A DNA stretch of 64,000 nucleotides from Sinotaia quadrata (Eukaryota; Mollusca; Gastropoda; Architaenioglossa; Viviparidae), in contig CM054184.1 of the NCBI GenBank assembly GCA_028829895.1, forward strand, positions 21,369,701 through 21,433,700. Direction: 5' to 3'. Positions within the stretch are counted from its first letter, which is position 1, and each line of letters starts with the position of its first letter. This document shows, in pieces, positions 12,091 through 57,689 of this stretch. A model generated the notes under the pieces. It saw only the letters and a program-made list of their open reading frames with translations. It was not told the origin of the DNA and did not search any database. Both the position numbers and the translations under genes were made by a program.

Positions 12091-13430
12091 ATACAATAAT
12101 CTTATATTTGTACAGATATAAAATGTCAACAAAATTAGATTAATAAATAAATAAATACTCACAACTTAACAGTCACAAAGAAAAAAAAATCTGCTTTCAT
12201 CTAAATCTACAATGACATAAACGATAAAGTAAAATAAATAACTACTATAGTTGTAAACAATATCAACAAACAAATTTATACAATTAAGATAAATGGCGTC
12301 AACAAACGTAAAACTTAAATGATGAAACAAACCACGTTGTGGGTTAGAGCATATATATATGTGTGTGTGTGTGTTAATGATGGTGTCTGATAAAATATTG
12401 TACATCATAAATATTGTACATCATATAAAACACTATGTGCTGCTAAGCAACCAGAGATCAAAGAAAAAAATCGGTTAAATCCTAAACAAAAATTAGGAAA
12501 ACAGCAACACAGCTCAGATTGCGGGAGATGGCGAATGCTAAGCCACACAGTTTTAAAGAGGGGAGAAAACATGAACGATTGGTGCAAAAGACAATAGGCC
12601 AGGGAAAACAAATGCAATGAAGAAGAAACGAAGAGAAAAAATAAATTAAAGTGGTTGCGAAGGGAAAAATTGTTCACAATGAAACAATCACACATTTATA
12701 ATTAGAACACAGGAATGAATACAGGGGCGAATGTTTTGATTACATTCTAGTGGTAAAAATAAATGTAAAAATACAGACAAGAGATAGAGAGAGAGTGAGA
12801 GAGAGGATGAAGAGGAAGCAAGGTAGTATTGTTAGTAAACACTAAGTAAGAACAAGCGACACTTGCTAAACACAGAGTAGAAATGGATTTCATTAACACA
12901 AGCAGCAAACATATCTGTCTCCAATGTAACTCTGTCTACACATGTCGCCTGCCCTACCCATTTCGCGCTCAGCAAAGAAATTATTTCGTGTTTAAAAATG
13001 CACCGATGAAACTAACTTCTTAATTTACAGGTATTAAAGGAAATTTGTGCGTAACATAACAAATAAATGTAAACAAGTTATCCAACGCGAATGGGCACAG
13101 TTGCAGAGGGAGTAACGCGATTGGTGGAAAATAAATTATGCAGCAGGCCATATGCATGCTACACTACGAACATACGAACACACAAATAATTTGATGTTGT
13201 GTTTGCATAGTGTCTAGTACACGTATTATTGACATTTAAAATATATAAATATATTCATTTTCATAAGTGCTGTTTATATTATAAAGCTTTAAATTGTTAT
13301 GTCTAAATGACTTTTTTTCGTTACAACAAAGCATACGATACGAATAAATAATGATCCTGTTGTATTTGTTATTGTCTCTCAGTGTACGATGAGAACGACT
13401 GTGTAATTGACATTGTTTCACAATGCATAA
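12090..13430. other. Non-coding unique stretch
   Basis: AT-rich; a short TATATATGTGTG run near 12,350 and a GA-rich patch near 12,785. No exon with coherent splice sites recognised. Confidence 0.4.
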
Positions 13431-13960
13431 TGAGATTGATTTTGTGTGAATGATATAGATTTTTAATGTACAATGAGATTAATTGTGTGTATTGATTGTG
13501 TGCATTTTACAGTTTCTTCATGTACAATGAAATTGATCGTGTATATTTGACAGTTTCTTCATGTTCAATGAAATTGATCGTGTATATTTGACAGTTTCTT
13601 TCATGTTCAATGAAATTGATCGTGTATATTTGACAGTTTCTTCATGTTCAATGAAATTGATCGTGTATATTTGACAGTTTCTTCATGTTCAATGAAATTG
13701 ATCGTGTATATTTGACAGTTTCTTTCATGTTCAATGAAATTGATCGTGTATATTTGACAGTTTTTTTCATGTTCAATGAAATTGATCGTGTATATTTGAC
13801 AGTTTCTTCTTGTACAATGAAATTGATTGTGTGTAATTGACAGTTTTTCATGTACTATGAAAATGATTGTGTGTAATTGACACCGTTTCTCAGAGTACAA
13901 TGATATTGACTGCGTGCATCTGATACTATGTCAATGTACAGTGAGATTGAATCTCTTCAC
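13430..13960. repeat. 41-42-bp minisatellite, about 11 copies
   Basis: Core TTTCTTCATGTTCAATGAAA then TTGATCGTGTATATTTGACA. Central copies almost identical, edges diverged. Minus-strand frames over it are artefacts. Confidence 0.95.
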
Positions 13961-14091
13961 TGTGTCCAGTATATACTGTTTGATTTCACTTTTGCAAATT
14001 ATTTCATTTGACAACGTGCTTGACCTAACAATTTATGAAATTTATGAAAACCCCCAAAGTTTACATATGACGTTGGATTGACCAGTAAACC

Positions 14092-14262
14092 TGTTTCAAG
14101 AGATTGATACATGTATTGATATTTGCCGGTATACCGGTTTCAAGAGATTGATACATGTATTGATATTTGCCGGTATACCGGTTTCAAGAGATTGATACAT
14201 GTATTGATATTTGCCGGTATACCGGTTTCAAGTGATCGATACGCGTATTTGATATTTGCCAG
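14092..14262. repeat. 44-bp palindrome-rich minisatellite, four copies
   Basis: Units start at about 14,092, 14,136, 14,180 and 14,224. Each has ATACATGTAT and GCCGGTATACCGGT-type palindromes at the junctions. Confidence 0.95.
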
Positions 14263-14493
14263 CGACTAGAGTAAATGGAATTAATGTTAATGAAAACTGA
14301 TCAATATACCTATATAAAGACATATACATGTATACTCCGGACTTATACACACTTTTTATAACTTCCCTTGTACATACTCATCTGGGTGGTGTCGGTGGGT
14401 GAGTGGGTGGGGTAGGGAGAAATATAATTAAAAAAAGATACATTTTACTAACTCGAAGAAACCGTGGGGTTGTATGCATGATTTGATTTGGAA

Positions 14494-14619
14494 GTGGGTC
14501 CATGACTCTGTAATGAGCAGTCAGAAAGAGGAGAAAATGTCTTGAGTCAGGAAATGTGGGTCCATGACTCTGTAATGAGCAGTCAGAAAGAGGAGAAAAT
14601 ATTTTGAGTCAGGAAATGT
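14494..14619. repeat. 62-bp direct duplication
   Basis: Two near-identical copies starting GTGGGTCCATGACTCTGTAA at 14,494 and 14,556. Confidence 0.95.
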
Positions 14620-15083
14620 CATCGAGAGCAAGTAAAGTATAACATACTTTAAGAAACCAATGGAATTATCCCTTCCTTACGGGTTTTTGACGAGTTTCTG
14701 TTTATGTTCAGTATACCAGCAAAAAGTACTGAAAGACGAAACAGCTAAGTCACTTCGTGCGCCAATCACGGGTTAGGGTGTCAAAATGGACCCCACAGAG
14801 AAAAATTGGTCCTGCATTAAACAATATATATTACCTACGCTTGCCGTGTAATAAAAAATGAATGAACATATTTAACCCCAAACTTTCACATTTTCCTTTA
14901 TTTCCTTTAAACTTCAACTAGTTATCAAAATTTGTTACTTAAATATTTACTACGAGAGAACAATACAACTAAGGCCCACGTTAAGCTGTCGATGTATTCA
15001 ACATTTAGAATAAAAACTAATTGATGCAATAATTCCTAGTAAATGAAAATTGTAGTTTCACACATTGTGCGTAATAAACGTTT
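14620..15083. other. Non-coding unique stretch
   Basis: No repeat or exon recognised. Confidence 0.4.
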
Positions 15084-15513
15084 CGACTTCACTTAGTCTA
15101 CCACACATATTAAGAAAACACAAGGCAAACAATTGTACCACTCTCGACTTCACTTAGTCTACCACAGGTATCAGGACAACACAAGGCAAACAATTGTACC
15201 ACTCTCGACTTCACTTAGTCTACCACAGATATTAGGACAACACAAGGCAAACAATTGTACCACTCTCGACTTCACTTAGTCTAGCACAGATATCAGGACA
15301 ACACAAGGCAAACAATTGTACCACTCTCGACTTCACTTAGTATACCACAGGTATCAGTACAACACAAGGCAAACAATTTTACCACTCTCGACTTCACTTA
15401 GTCTAGCACAGATATTAGGACAACACAAGACAAACAATTTTACCACTCTAGACTTCACTTAGTCTACCACAGATATTAGGACAACACAAGACAAACAATT
15501 TTACCACTCTTGA
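15084..15513. repeat. 61-bp minisatellite, seven copies
   Basis: Copies at 61-bp steps beginning CGACTTCACTTAGTCTACCA, with GGCAAACAATTGTACCACTC near the end of each unit. Confidence 0.97.
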
Positions 15514-15784
15514 CGCGCCTGTGTTGGTTCAAACTCTATTAATGTGTGTGGGGTTTTTTTTGTTTTTTTTAATGTAAACAGTTTTAAAAAACAAGTTCAT
15601 TTAAGCATGCTTGGGTGAGCACTTACAAATTAATTGGAAAAACAAGCAAGTACATATGAAATGCAAATATACATGAAAAAGAAAACTGTGTTAAAGTTAA
15701 AAGTCATCTTGAAATAAATCGGCAAAGTGTTATTAAAAGTTTATATATAAAATAATTTGCGAAAGGAAATAAAAACATAATTTA

Positions 15785-16200
15785 ACCATAAATCCGGGAT
15801 AATCGGTAATAAAAGAACCATAAATCCGATATTATCGGTAATAAAGTTAATAACAAAATCTGGGATTAAAGGTAATAATGGTAAAGGAAAATCCTGTATT
15901 ATCGGTAATAAATGTGACCAAAAGTGCTGGATTATCTGTAATATATGTGACCACAAATTCTGGATTATCGGTAATAAATATGACCCCAAATCTTGGATTA
16001 TCGGTAATAATTGTGACCAAAATCCTGGATATAGGTAATAAATGTGACAAAAAATCCTGGATTATCGGCAATAAAGCTAACAATCATTTCAGGATTATCG
16101 GTAATAAAGTTTGTTGCAAATTCCGCATTATCGACAATAAATATGAACACAAATATATCAATAAAAGGTAGTATGCAACCGAATTATCGGAAATAAAAGT
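15785..16200. repeat. Degenerate minisatellite, unit about 31-34 bp
   Basis: About 13 copies with core GGATTATCGGTAATAAATGT GACCA. Open frames in both directions over it come from the repeat. Confidence 0.93.
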
Positions 16201-16657
16201 TGCATCAATCCGGGTTTTATCTGCAAAGTCAGTTTGAAATGAGCAAACAGAGGACAGAAAGAAAACTAAACATCAAAGAAAGCAACGACAATAACGCAAA
16301 GCCGTTTGAATATCAGGGTGTCTGTGAAACGGAGCGCACATCTTTAGGCACAGTGGCTCAGAGCATGAGAGAGACAGACAAGCAAACACATACACAGGTA
16401 AAACAAAAGTAAATGTTTTGAACACGAAAAGACCTAGTGAAAGTGATTGAGAGACCCCATGAGAACATGACTTCTTTATTTATTGTGTTTATAAAACAAC
16501 CCAAATTGTTTGCAGTTTTGTTTGACCCAAAATGTAGTTTCAAAAGTACCCCCAAATATTTGGTAACAGCCATATTCTTTTGAAATATTTAAACCGGTCG
16601 GCCTATTGGGAAGCTAGGCCGCGTTTAGTAACAGCTTCTACTGCTTTAAAAAAAATC

Positions 16658-16930
16658 ACCACTCTAGGTTGAAGGTCACACATTCCAGTCAAAGACGATT
16701 CAAGATAAAGACCACTCTAGGTTGAAGGCCACACATTCCAGTCAAAGACGATTCAAGATAGACCACTCTAGGTTGAAGGTCACACATTCTAGTCAAAGAC
16801 GATTCAAGATAAAGACCACTCTAGGTTGAAGGTCACACATTCTAGTCAAAGACGATTCAAGATAAAGACCACTCTAGGTTGAAGGCCACACAGTCCAGTC
16901 AAAGACGATTCAAGATAAAGACCACTCAGA
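16658..16930. repeat. 53-bp minisatellite, five copies
   Basis: Core ACCACTCTAGGTTGAAGGTC then ACACATTCCAGTCAAAGACG. Copies at 53-bp spacing. Confidence 0.96.
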
Positions 16931-17925
16931 GTTCAAGTGTTACATCCATGGACACCATAGATACAGCCAAGGTACTTCATCACAAATGTACAGATCATCA
17001 CAAATGACATTATGTTGAAAATGCCATTTTGGGGTTGAGTGTGTCATTCAAAATGACTCTAGAGTGAACAATTAAGATGTGTTATTAATCACCACAAAGT
17101 CCCTTGAGGATTACTTTGCCTTTGTTTGCGTCACATCTTGCACATCCGGCCTTGCCGGTCAGACAGATTCTTGATAGAGTTCGAAATAAGGCTGGTGTAG
17201 AAGATTATGCCTGGAGAAGAAAAAAAGAGTACAGACTTAATTCAAGGAATGACCGACGAAAGCACACCCCCGCACCACCACACATACAGACGCCCTCCAC
17301 TTTATTGTTAATTTAATAAAATGCGGGATATTGTATAAAAGTTTATCAGAAGAAAAGAAAGCCCCGAGGAACACAGTAAAACACTCAAATAATTATTTCG
17401 CTTTGTTGAGAAGTATCAGACCAACTGACAATATTCTCAACAGTACCAAACAGTAAACACAAATGCAACACAGAAAACTAACACACACACACATATATAT
17501 ATAAACACTAATAGCAATTGAATATCATGCTTTCAAACTGTAATAATATTTTTAAAAGTTTTTTTCACCCGTGTCAGCACCTCAATACATAAACTTGATT
17601 ATATGTATTATTGGATAACATCATCATATTAAATGCGAAATCTAAAATTCTATTTGTGAGCTAGATTCTATTAATTAAAAAAAAATAACCAACACAAACT
17701 AAATATAATCAACAACAATTAATAACAATAATATATGAAACACAACCAACCACCGACCCTACAATAAACAAACAAACAAAAACAAACCAAAAAAAAACCA
17801 AAACAAACTCCTACATCCCTCCTATAAAAAGCAAAACAAAAGCAACAACAGTAAGAAGAAAAACTAAAAATAAACCTTAAAAAATCCCACGTTAAAAAAC
17901 AGATCAGCAAGAGCAATATACCAAG
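16930..17925. other. Non-coding unique stretch past the MLCK 3' end
   Basis: Contains a strong acceptor-like TTTTTTTCTTCTCCAG on the minus strand near 17,215, but no exon in a usable phase follows. Otherwise AT-rich with AAACAAAC runs. Confidence 0.4.
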
Positions 17926-17929
17926 CGGA

Positions 17930-18690
17930 AGCAGCACAGTAACGTAAATGATGTCATTAATCAACTTTATATCATCAAAATAACGATAAAAAATGTCATT
18001 ATTCAACTTTATATCAGGACAGTAACGGTAAATAATGTCATTATTCAATTTTATATCAGCACAGTGACGTAAATGATGTCATTATTCAATATTATACGAG
18101 CACAGTAACACAAATGCTGTCATCGTTCAACTTTATATCAACCCAGTGACGTAAATGATATCATTATTTATCTTTATATCAGCAGAGTAATGCAAATGAT
18201 ATCTTTATTCAACTTTAAATCAGAACAGTGACATAAATGTCATTATTAATCTTTATACGAGCAATGTAATATAAATGATATCATTATTCAACTTTATATC
18301 AGCAAGTAACGTAAATGATGTAATTATATATCTTTAAATCAGCAAAATCAGCACAGTAACGTAAATGATATAATTATTTATCTTTATATCAGCAATATCC
18401 TCACAGTAATTTAAATGATATAATTATTTATCTTTATATCAGCAATGTCAGCAAATAACGTAAATGATATAATTATTTATCTTTATATCAGCAATATCAG
18501 CACAGTAATGTAAATGATATAATTATTCAACTTCATTTCAGCACAGTAACATACCTACTGTCATTATTCTTTATATCAACACAGTTACATAAATGATGTC
18601 TTTAGTCAACTTTATATCAACACAGTAACATAAATGATGTCTTTAATCAATTTTATAATATTATCACCACAGCAACATAAATTATGTCAT
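17930..18690. repeat. Degenerate 40-bp minisatellite, about 18 copies
   Basis: Core CAGTAACGTAAATGATGTCA then TTATTCAACTTTATATCAGC. One of the longer arrays of the window, variable in unit length. Confidence 0.93.
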
Positions 18691-18699
18691 TATTAAACT

Positions 18700-19280
18700 T
18701 TAGATGAATGTAGAGATTTTGCTTAAGTAGAACGGGGAATCATTCATGGAAAGATTTATTTATTAATTTTATGAAGGGATGTTAATAAATTTTTATTATA
18801 TTATAATTTATTTTTTTAACACAACACATATAGATGTGAACCGGTTGTACATTTTGTTGCACATGTAACATGTTATAATTAAAATAAAAGTAAGCTCAAC
18901 CTTTCTATAACAATTACAATAGTTAAACTGCTCTTGACTTAAGCGCTCACTTTTATTGTTTATTAACTGAAAGAAACACAAATTAGTGAACGTATGGATA
19001 TACTGACAATAGTAAAATTACAGACATTTGGACCGGAAGTGATATCCCTGTCATTCTGATCTTCCGGAAACTTAGGCTTAGGCCTACATGGGATGGTCAA
19101 GCAAGATCCTCAGTTTGAAAATTGTATTATTTGATTCTATTTTAGTTCATTTTAAAAAGGAAAAACAAACAAGAAATTTTACACGGATATCTTGTGTTTG
19201 TTTGAACTCAACGTTAATACAGACATAGGTTTATTAACTCGGCCAAAGTAATCTCCCTTTAAGAAGCTTACCTTCAACTT
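18700..19280 (-). other. Probable MLCK 3' UTR and downstream flank
   Basis: Repeat-free sequence following the stop codon on the minus strand, with several AATAAA hexamers. The boundary with intergenic DNA is not defined. Confidence 0.4.
19230..19235 (-). terminator. Candidate MLCK polyadenylation signal
   Basis: AATAAA on the minus strand, about 46 bases past the MLCK stop codon. Further copies occur near 18,952-18,965. Which one is used cannot be told from sequence; the 18,700-19,280 stretch is otherwise unremarkable and would be 3' UTR if the distal ones are used. Confidence 0.4.
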
Positions 19281-52460
<33,180 letters not shown>

Positions 52461-52539
52461 CTGCGAAAATATTTCCAAGAGTAAAGAAACTTTCCAGTCA
52501 TTCCGTGTTACTGACTGATGTCAAGTCACCCGAAAAGTG

Positions 52540-52860
52540 TCCAACTCGAGTGCTGCCACTCTGCCACCTTGTCGCCAAGAGGTTCCAGAGGGGGGAGGGG
52601 GCGTATCGCTAAATAATCTCGTCGATCAACAGGGTTCTCTCGCAGTCCATTGTTGCCTTGTCTTGAGCCTTACAAAATCGCGACTGACACTTGAACTAAG
52701 GGAGATCATCTCGCTAGCAGAATAATATTTTGTTGCATGCATTCTTGCTGAGCCAGCGTCCAGAAGCGGGCGCGCAGGCGCTGATGACGTCAGGTATCCA
52801 ACGCAAACAAGCGATATATACACGTACGGCAATTACAAGCACTTTCTTATCTTCGCCGAC
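52540..52860 (-). promoter_or_regulatory. Promoter-like region upstream of the first MLCK exon placed
   Basis: A GC-richer, CpG-containing island in AT-rich surroundings. It holds a full CRE, TGACGTCA (52,785-52,792), a TATATA element (about 52,814-52,820), a GCGCGCCCGC stretch and no tandem repeat. On the minus strand the TATA would place transcription starts near 52,785, about 330 bp before the exon at 52,460. On the plus strand the order CRE then TATA is the more usual one, so a divergent or plus-strand promoter is equally possible. Confidence 0.4.
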
Positions 52861-53370
52861 AGTCGGAAATCCCCAAATACATTTATGAACTAGATGGGTA
52901 GGGCGTTTGCTATTTTTTAATCTGAAGACGTGTTATGCTTGACAAAAATCTGCCTTACCTTGTAAGGAAGTCCTATAAGGGCCAAGACAACATGAACTTC
53001 ATTAAAAGAACACAAAACAAATAATTTCCTCTGCTGTAAGTTTCTGGATTTCGATACACTAATTTTAATTCAGGGCAACACAATTAGTGTCAGTGTAGAC
53101 GTAATGACGAGGCCGCTAAAGGGAAACATTTAGATGAGTGACTTTAGTGGGAACCTCCCATCTGCCACCTTTTACACTGGGTGGAGTCAAAGGATAATAT
53201 AATGATGAAGTTAACTTAGCGCTCGTGTTTATAAAGCTATAAGCACTTATATCAACGCCATAAGGGCATAACAAATAGGAAATCAACAAACAACATAAAG
53301 TATATGATAATGTTTTGCAAATAGTAAAAAATGAATTGTTATGCAAACAGGAAATATAAATTAACATTTT
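52861..53370. other. Unique sequence upstream of the promoter-like region
   Basis: No repeat, no recognised exon. Confidence 0.4.
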
Positions 53371-53384
53371 CAAGTGCGAATAGT

Positions 53385-53710
53385 AAGACTGATATTGTAT
53401 TGGGGAATGTTTGGCTGTGGAGGTGTGAACAGCAAGACTGATATCGTATTGTGGAATGTTTGGCTGTGGAGGTGTGAACAGCAAGACTGATATCGTATTG
53501 GGGAATGTTTGGCTGTGGTGTGTCTGGTGTGAACAGTAAGACTGATATCGTATTGGGGAATGTTTGGTTGTTGAGGTGTGAACAGTAAGACTCATCGTAT
53601 TGGGGAATGTTTGGTTGTTGAGGTGTGAATAGTAAGACTGATATCGTATTGGGGAATGTTTGGTTGTTGAGGTGTGAATCGTAAGACTGATATCGTTTTG
53701 GGGAATGTTC
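53385..53710. repeat. 49-bp minisatellite, about six copies
   Basis: Core AAGACTGATATCGTATTGGG GAATGTTTGGCTGTGGAGGTG. Confidence 0.96.
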
Positions 53711-53714
53711 GACA

Positions 53715-54065
53715 GTAGATGTTGGTTGTGTTATGTGTTTGTGACTAGAGAATTTTGTATGTGTGTAAGTTGGTTGTGTTGTGTATACGTTGGTTGAGTT
53801 GTGTATACGTTGGCAGTGAATGTGTGTTCGTTGGTTGTGTTTGTATGTACGTTGGTTGTGTTGTGTGTTTATGACTAGGAACTTTTGTATGTTTGTTGAG
53901 GATGTGTGTAAGTTGGTTGTGTTGTGTAATCGTTGATTGAGTTGTGTGTACTTTGGTTGTGAATGCGTGTTCGTTGGTTGTGTTGTGTGTACGTTGGTTG
54001 TGAACGTTGGTTGTGTTGTGTGTACGTTCTTTGGGGATATGTGTACATTTGTTGTGAATGTGTGT
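53715..54065. repeat. Degenerate GT-rich repeat
   Basis: Many variants of GTTGGTTGTGTTGTGTGTAC of irregular length. Confidence 0.9.
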
Positions 54066-54499
54066 GCGCGCTAAGGAAAGGGGAAAATTGTATGTACTAA
54101 ACGAAAAGCCTCATAATAGTATACAGATCTGTAAAACTCACACACTCATATATAACACACACGCACGCACATTACCCTATTTAAATTAATGAAATATTTG
54201 GGGTAACCAGATGAAGTTTAGTTGCACAGTCGTACGCAACATGACACCTTTAATCAGACACACTTGTGACCCCTTTAAAATCCAAATTATGACTCATGAA
54301 TGATAAGCTCTTCAAGAGGTTTATAGTCATGATTAAAAGAAAATACGAACGAAACAAATACCCCTCCTTTCTCCCAAACCTGGCTTTTCGTATAATATGC
54401 AAACATATTTTTTTCATTGTAATTTATTTAAAATGGCATAGTGACATTGAAGCTCTTCGCGTTAGGTTTCCTGTTATTGACATATATTTTCCAAAAAAA

Positions 54500-54645
54500 C
54501 TTGCTACAGGTAGCTCTTGATTTAACTCTGTAACTCTAATATAAAAAACTTGCTACAGGCAGCTCTTGATTTAACTCTGTAACTCTAATCTAAAAACTTG
54601 CTACAGGTAACTCTTGATTTAACTCTGTAACTCTAATCTAAAATG
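54500..54645. repeat. About 48-bp tandem repeat, three copies
   Basis: Core AACTTGCTACAGGTAGCTCT TGATTTAACTCTGTAACTC. Confidence 0.95.
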
Positions 54646-54869
54646 ATACTCCTTAAAAGCTTTCCAGGAACTGCTCTCCACAAGGTGAAGTTTTGTTTTA
54701 ATTCTTTTAAAGCTATATTTATTGTCACCCTCCACCCCTCGGTCCCAGGTCCTGTATTTTATGTTTTTGTATGGGAGTTGCTACTCAGGCCGCTCTTTAT
54801 CAGTCATGTGTACATTATCAGGAAAATGCATGTGCAATATACAAGTACTTATCTCAAGAACAAAATACA

Positions 54870-55010
54870 TTTACCCATGTACCATGACATGCCTAATAAT
54901 GTACCAAAGTGTGTCAAATGCCATGACATACATAATAATGCACTCAAGTGTGCCAAATACCACGACATACGTAATAATGTACTAAAGTGTGCCAAAACAC
55001 TATGATATGC
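54870..55010. repeat. Diverged tandem repeat, unit about 42 bp
   Basis: Three copies of GTGTGCCAAATACCATGACA TACATAATAATG. Confidence 0.88.
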
Positions 55011-55044
55011 CTAATGTGCCTATGCGATTCGATGAGCAAGAAAT

Positions 55045-55475
55045 ACCGTAGATGTACTTTACTCTTGTACAGCCAATGGACATAAAATACCTAATATATT
55101 TACTCTAGTACAGCCAATGAACATAAAATACCTAATATATTTACTCTTGTACAGCCAATGAACATAAAATACCTAATATATTTACTCTTGTACAGCCAAT
55201 GGACATAAAATACCTAATATATTTACTCTAGTACAGCCAATGAACATAAAATACCTAATATATTTACTCTTGTACAGCCAATGAACATAAAATACCTAAT
55301 ATATTTACTCTTGTACAGCCAATGAACATAAAATACCTAATATATTTACTCTTGTACAGCCAATGAACATAAAATACCTAATATATTTACTCTTGTACAG
55401 CCAATGAACATAAAATACCTAATATATTTACTCTTGTACAGCCAATGAACATAAAATACCTAATATATTTACTCA
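55045..55475. repeat. 41-bp minisatellite, ten copies
   Basis: Core TTGTACAGCCAATGAACATA AAATACCTAATATATTTACTC. Very homogeneous, so probably recent; CTAGTACAGCC variants recur at regular spacing. Confidence 0.98.
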
Positions 55476-55845
55476 GATGTGCAGTGGGCATGAAATATAT
55501 ATGTAATCAATCCATATGTGTCAGTGGGAATAAAATACTGAATACATTTACACATGGGTGCCAGCGAGCATGAAATATATATAATTCATGTGTGCCAGTG
55601 AACATGAAATATATATATATATATATAAATAACTAATTCATGTTTGCCAGTGAGCATGAAATTTATCTCTAATCAATCCATATGTGCCAGTGAACATGAA
55701 GTATATATCTAAGCAGTCCAATTGTGTCAGTGAGCATGAAATACTAAATACATTTACCCAATCGTGTCAGTGAGCATGGAATACATATCTAACCAATCCA
55801 GGCGTACTAGTGAGCACAAAATATCTAATACATTTATCCATGAGC
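55475..55845. repeat. Decayed extension of the 41-bp array
   Basis: About nine diverged units of TGTGCCAGTGAGCATGAAAT ATATATCTAATC type, apparently older relatives of the neighbour to the left. Confidence 0.85.
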
Positions 55846-55979
55846 ATTATTAAACATATCATTTTCCCATTCCATCATGAAATACTTATTTACACAATGT
55901 ACCATTGAACATTACCCTCATCGGGCATTTGCCAGTTCTAGCTGCGGACATTTTACCAATCTTCGCTCTTATTTAAATA

Positions 55980-56365
55980 TTCTAAATGCAAAGATGAAAG
56001 CCTGATGACGTCATTTAGGAGCGCATTAAACTCCAATGAAGTGTCGTGCTGGAAAACAGGTCAAGCCACACTCTTCATTAAGGTTATGTACATTTTAGCA
56101 TTCTCTAATGACGAGCGAAAATCGCATGACATCAGCCTGCATTAATGCTAAGTTAAAAACTCAGGTGACGTCAGCCTTCACGAATGTTGAGTTAAAAACT
56201 CATGACGTCACTAACGCTTCACTAATGCTGAGTTAAAAGCTCATGACACCAGCCTGCACTAATGCTGAGCTAAAGGCTTATGACGTCCGTCTAATGCTGA
56301 GTCCAAAAGTTCATGACGCCAATCTACACTAATGCTGATAACGTTAGCCTGCGCTAATGCTGAGT
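55980..56365. repeat. Degenerate repeat with a cluster of CRE sites
   Basis: Irregular units of CACTAATGCTGAGTTAAAAA CTCATGACGTCA. Full TGACGTCA at 56,006, 56,166 and 56,203, with several one-base variants. Confidence 0.88.
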
Positions 56366-56514
56366 GCAAACTGTTTGAAAACTCACATGTTCATGTATTG
56401 TTGGTGTTAGTGAAATATTTTGAAAACTGTTTTCAGACTTCATCTTCATCATCGTCGTTGTCGTCGAAACATGATAGCCAATTCAAGCGTAAAACAAAAG
56501 TATAGCCATTTTTA

Positions 56515-56825
56515 TATCGAGTAAAGTCTAGCCAATGTTATTAGTGAGCAAAGTCTAGTCAACTTTTTTTGTGAGCAAAGTCTAGCCAATGTTATTAGTG
56601 AGCAAAGTCTAGCCAATATTATTAGTGAGCAAAGTCTAGCCAATGTTATTTGTGAGCAAAGTCTAGCCAATGTTATTTGTGAGTAAAGTCTAGCCAATGT
56701 TATTTGTGAGTAAAGTCTAGCCAATGTTTATTTGTGAGTAAAATCTAGCCAATGTTATTTGTGAGCAAAGTCTAGCCAATGTTATTACTGAGCAAAGCCT
56801 AGCCAATGTTATTAGTGAAAAAAGC
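56515..56825. repeat. 27-bp minisatellite, about 11 copies
   Basis: Core GTGAGCAAAGTCTAGCCAAT GTTATTA. The ARLCSLITL-type frame on the minus strand is an artefact. Confidence 0.97.
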
Positions 56826-57088
56826 CTAGCAGCCCTAGCTGATAGAAGTGACGAACAAAGCTATAAAATAAAAGTACTGGCTGAGGGAAGGGAGCAGTCA
56901 GTGAAACTATAAAGGAAAGTACGTGCTGTAGGCAAGGGATCAGTCAATAAAACTATACGGGCGTGTCCGTGAACCCGAAGCTGCGTGGGAAAGGTCGCGG
57001 TGGGATTAGGTCTCGTAGGAACAGGTATGTGGTTTTAATGACGTAGGTGGGGAATGTGCAGCCAATAGGGACCGACTAAAGTTTCGGA

Positions 57089-57683
57089 GGCATGACTCAA
57101 CACAACAACGGTCATCAATATTGATCAGAGTAGATCTAAGTTTCCTAACATGTATACATAAATCGTCTTTGAAGGTCTGTTTCCTCAGGCGATAAAGGCC
57201 CGCGAACGTAAACACGCGCACCTACCGACCCCTCGCATTGTACAACAGTCATAACAATGAGCGAGTATTTATGGCAAATAGTATTGAAGAATTTAAGCAA
57301 ATACACATTTACATTTTTAAAGGATGAATCATCTGTCACAATTTTGTTCTGCGTTAGAGAAGACACTCTAATATAAAATAAATGTTAATATCTTTTATTT
57401 TAGTAGGCAAAACTGAAATGCATCGGTAGGTTCACTTAATGGTAAATATAATAAACAATAGTTTTTATATAGTTACAAGTTACAAGTCATGTCTAACAGA
57501 ACAAACTTAAAAGACTGTACGTTCTTATATAGTTACAAGTCATGTCTAACAGAACAAACTTAAAAGACTGTAAGTTCTTATATAGTTACAAGTCATGTCT
57601 AACAGAACAAACTTAAAAGACTGTGAGTAAAACTTGGATCTACTCTGATCAATATTGATGACCGTTGTTGTGTTGAGTCATGC
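57089..57683. repeat. 50-bp inverted repeat, arms about 500 bp apart
   Basis: 57,089-57,138 and 57,634-57,683 are reverse complements with one mismatch in 50. The arms include CAACAACGGTCATCAATATT. Possible ends of a decayed foldback element; no target duplication identified. Confidence 0.85.
57465..57625. repeat. About 54-bp tandem repeat, three copies
   Basis: Core AGTTACAAGTCATGTCTAAC AGAACAAACTTAAAAGACTG, lying inside the inverted repeat next to its right arm. Confidence 0.95.
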
Positions 57684-57689
57684 ATCCAA

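Noticed and set aside
17100..17240. Strong acceptor-like site (TTTTTTTCTTCTCCAG, minus) as an alternative MLCK last exon
   Set aside because: MLCK exons before it end in phase 0; in that phase the exon would read one codon and a stop. The frame with a short open stretch is out of phase.
57006..57366. Minus frames of about 70 residues near a GC-richer patch, and a plus-strand AACAG|GTATGT donor at 57,020
   Set aside because: One arm of the frame is the inverted repeat; no acceptor in a coherent phase, and the plus exon candidate has no recognisable start.
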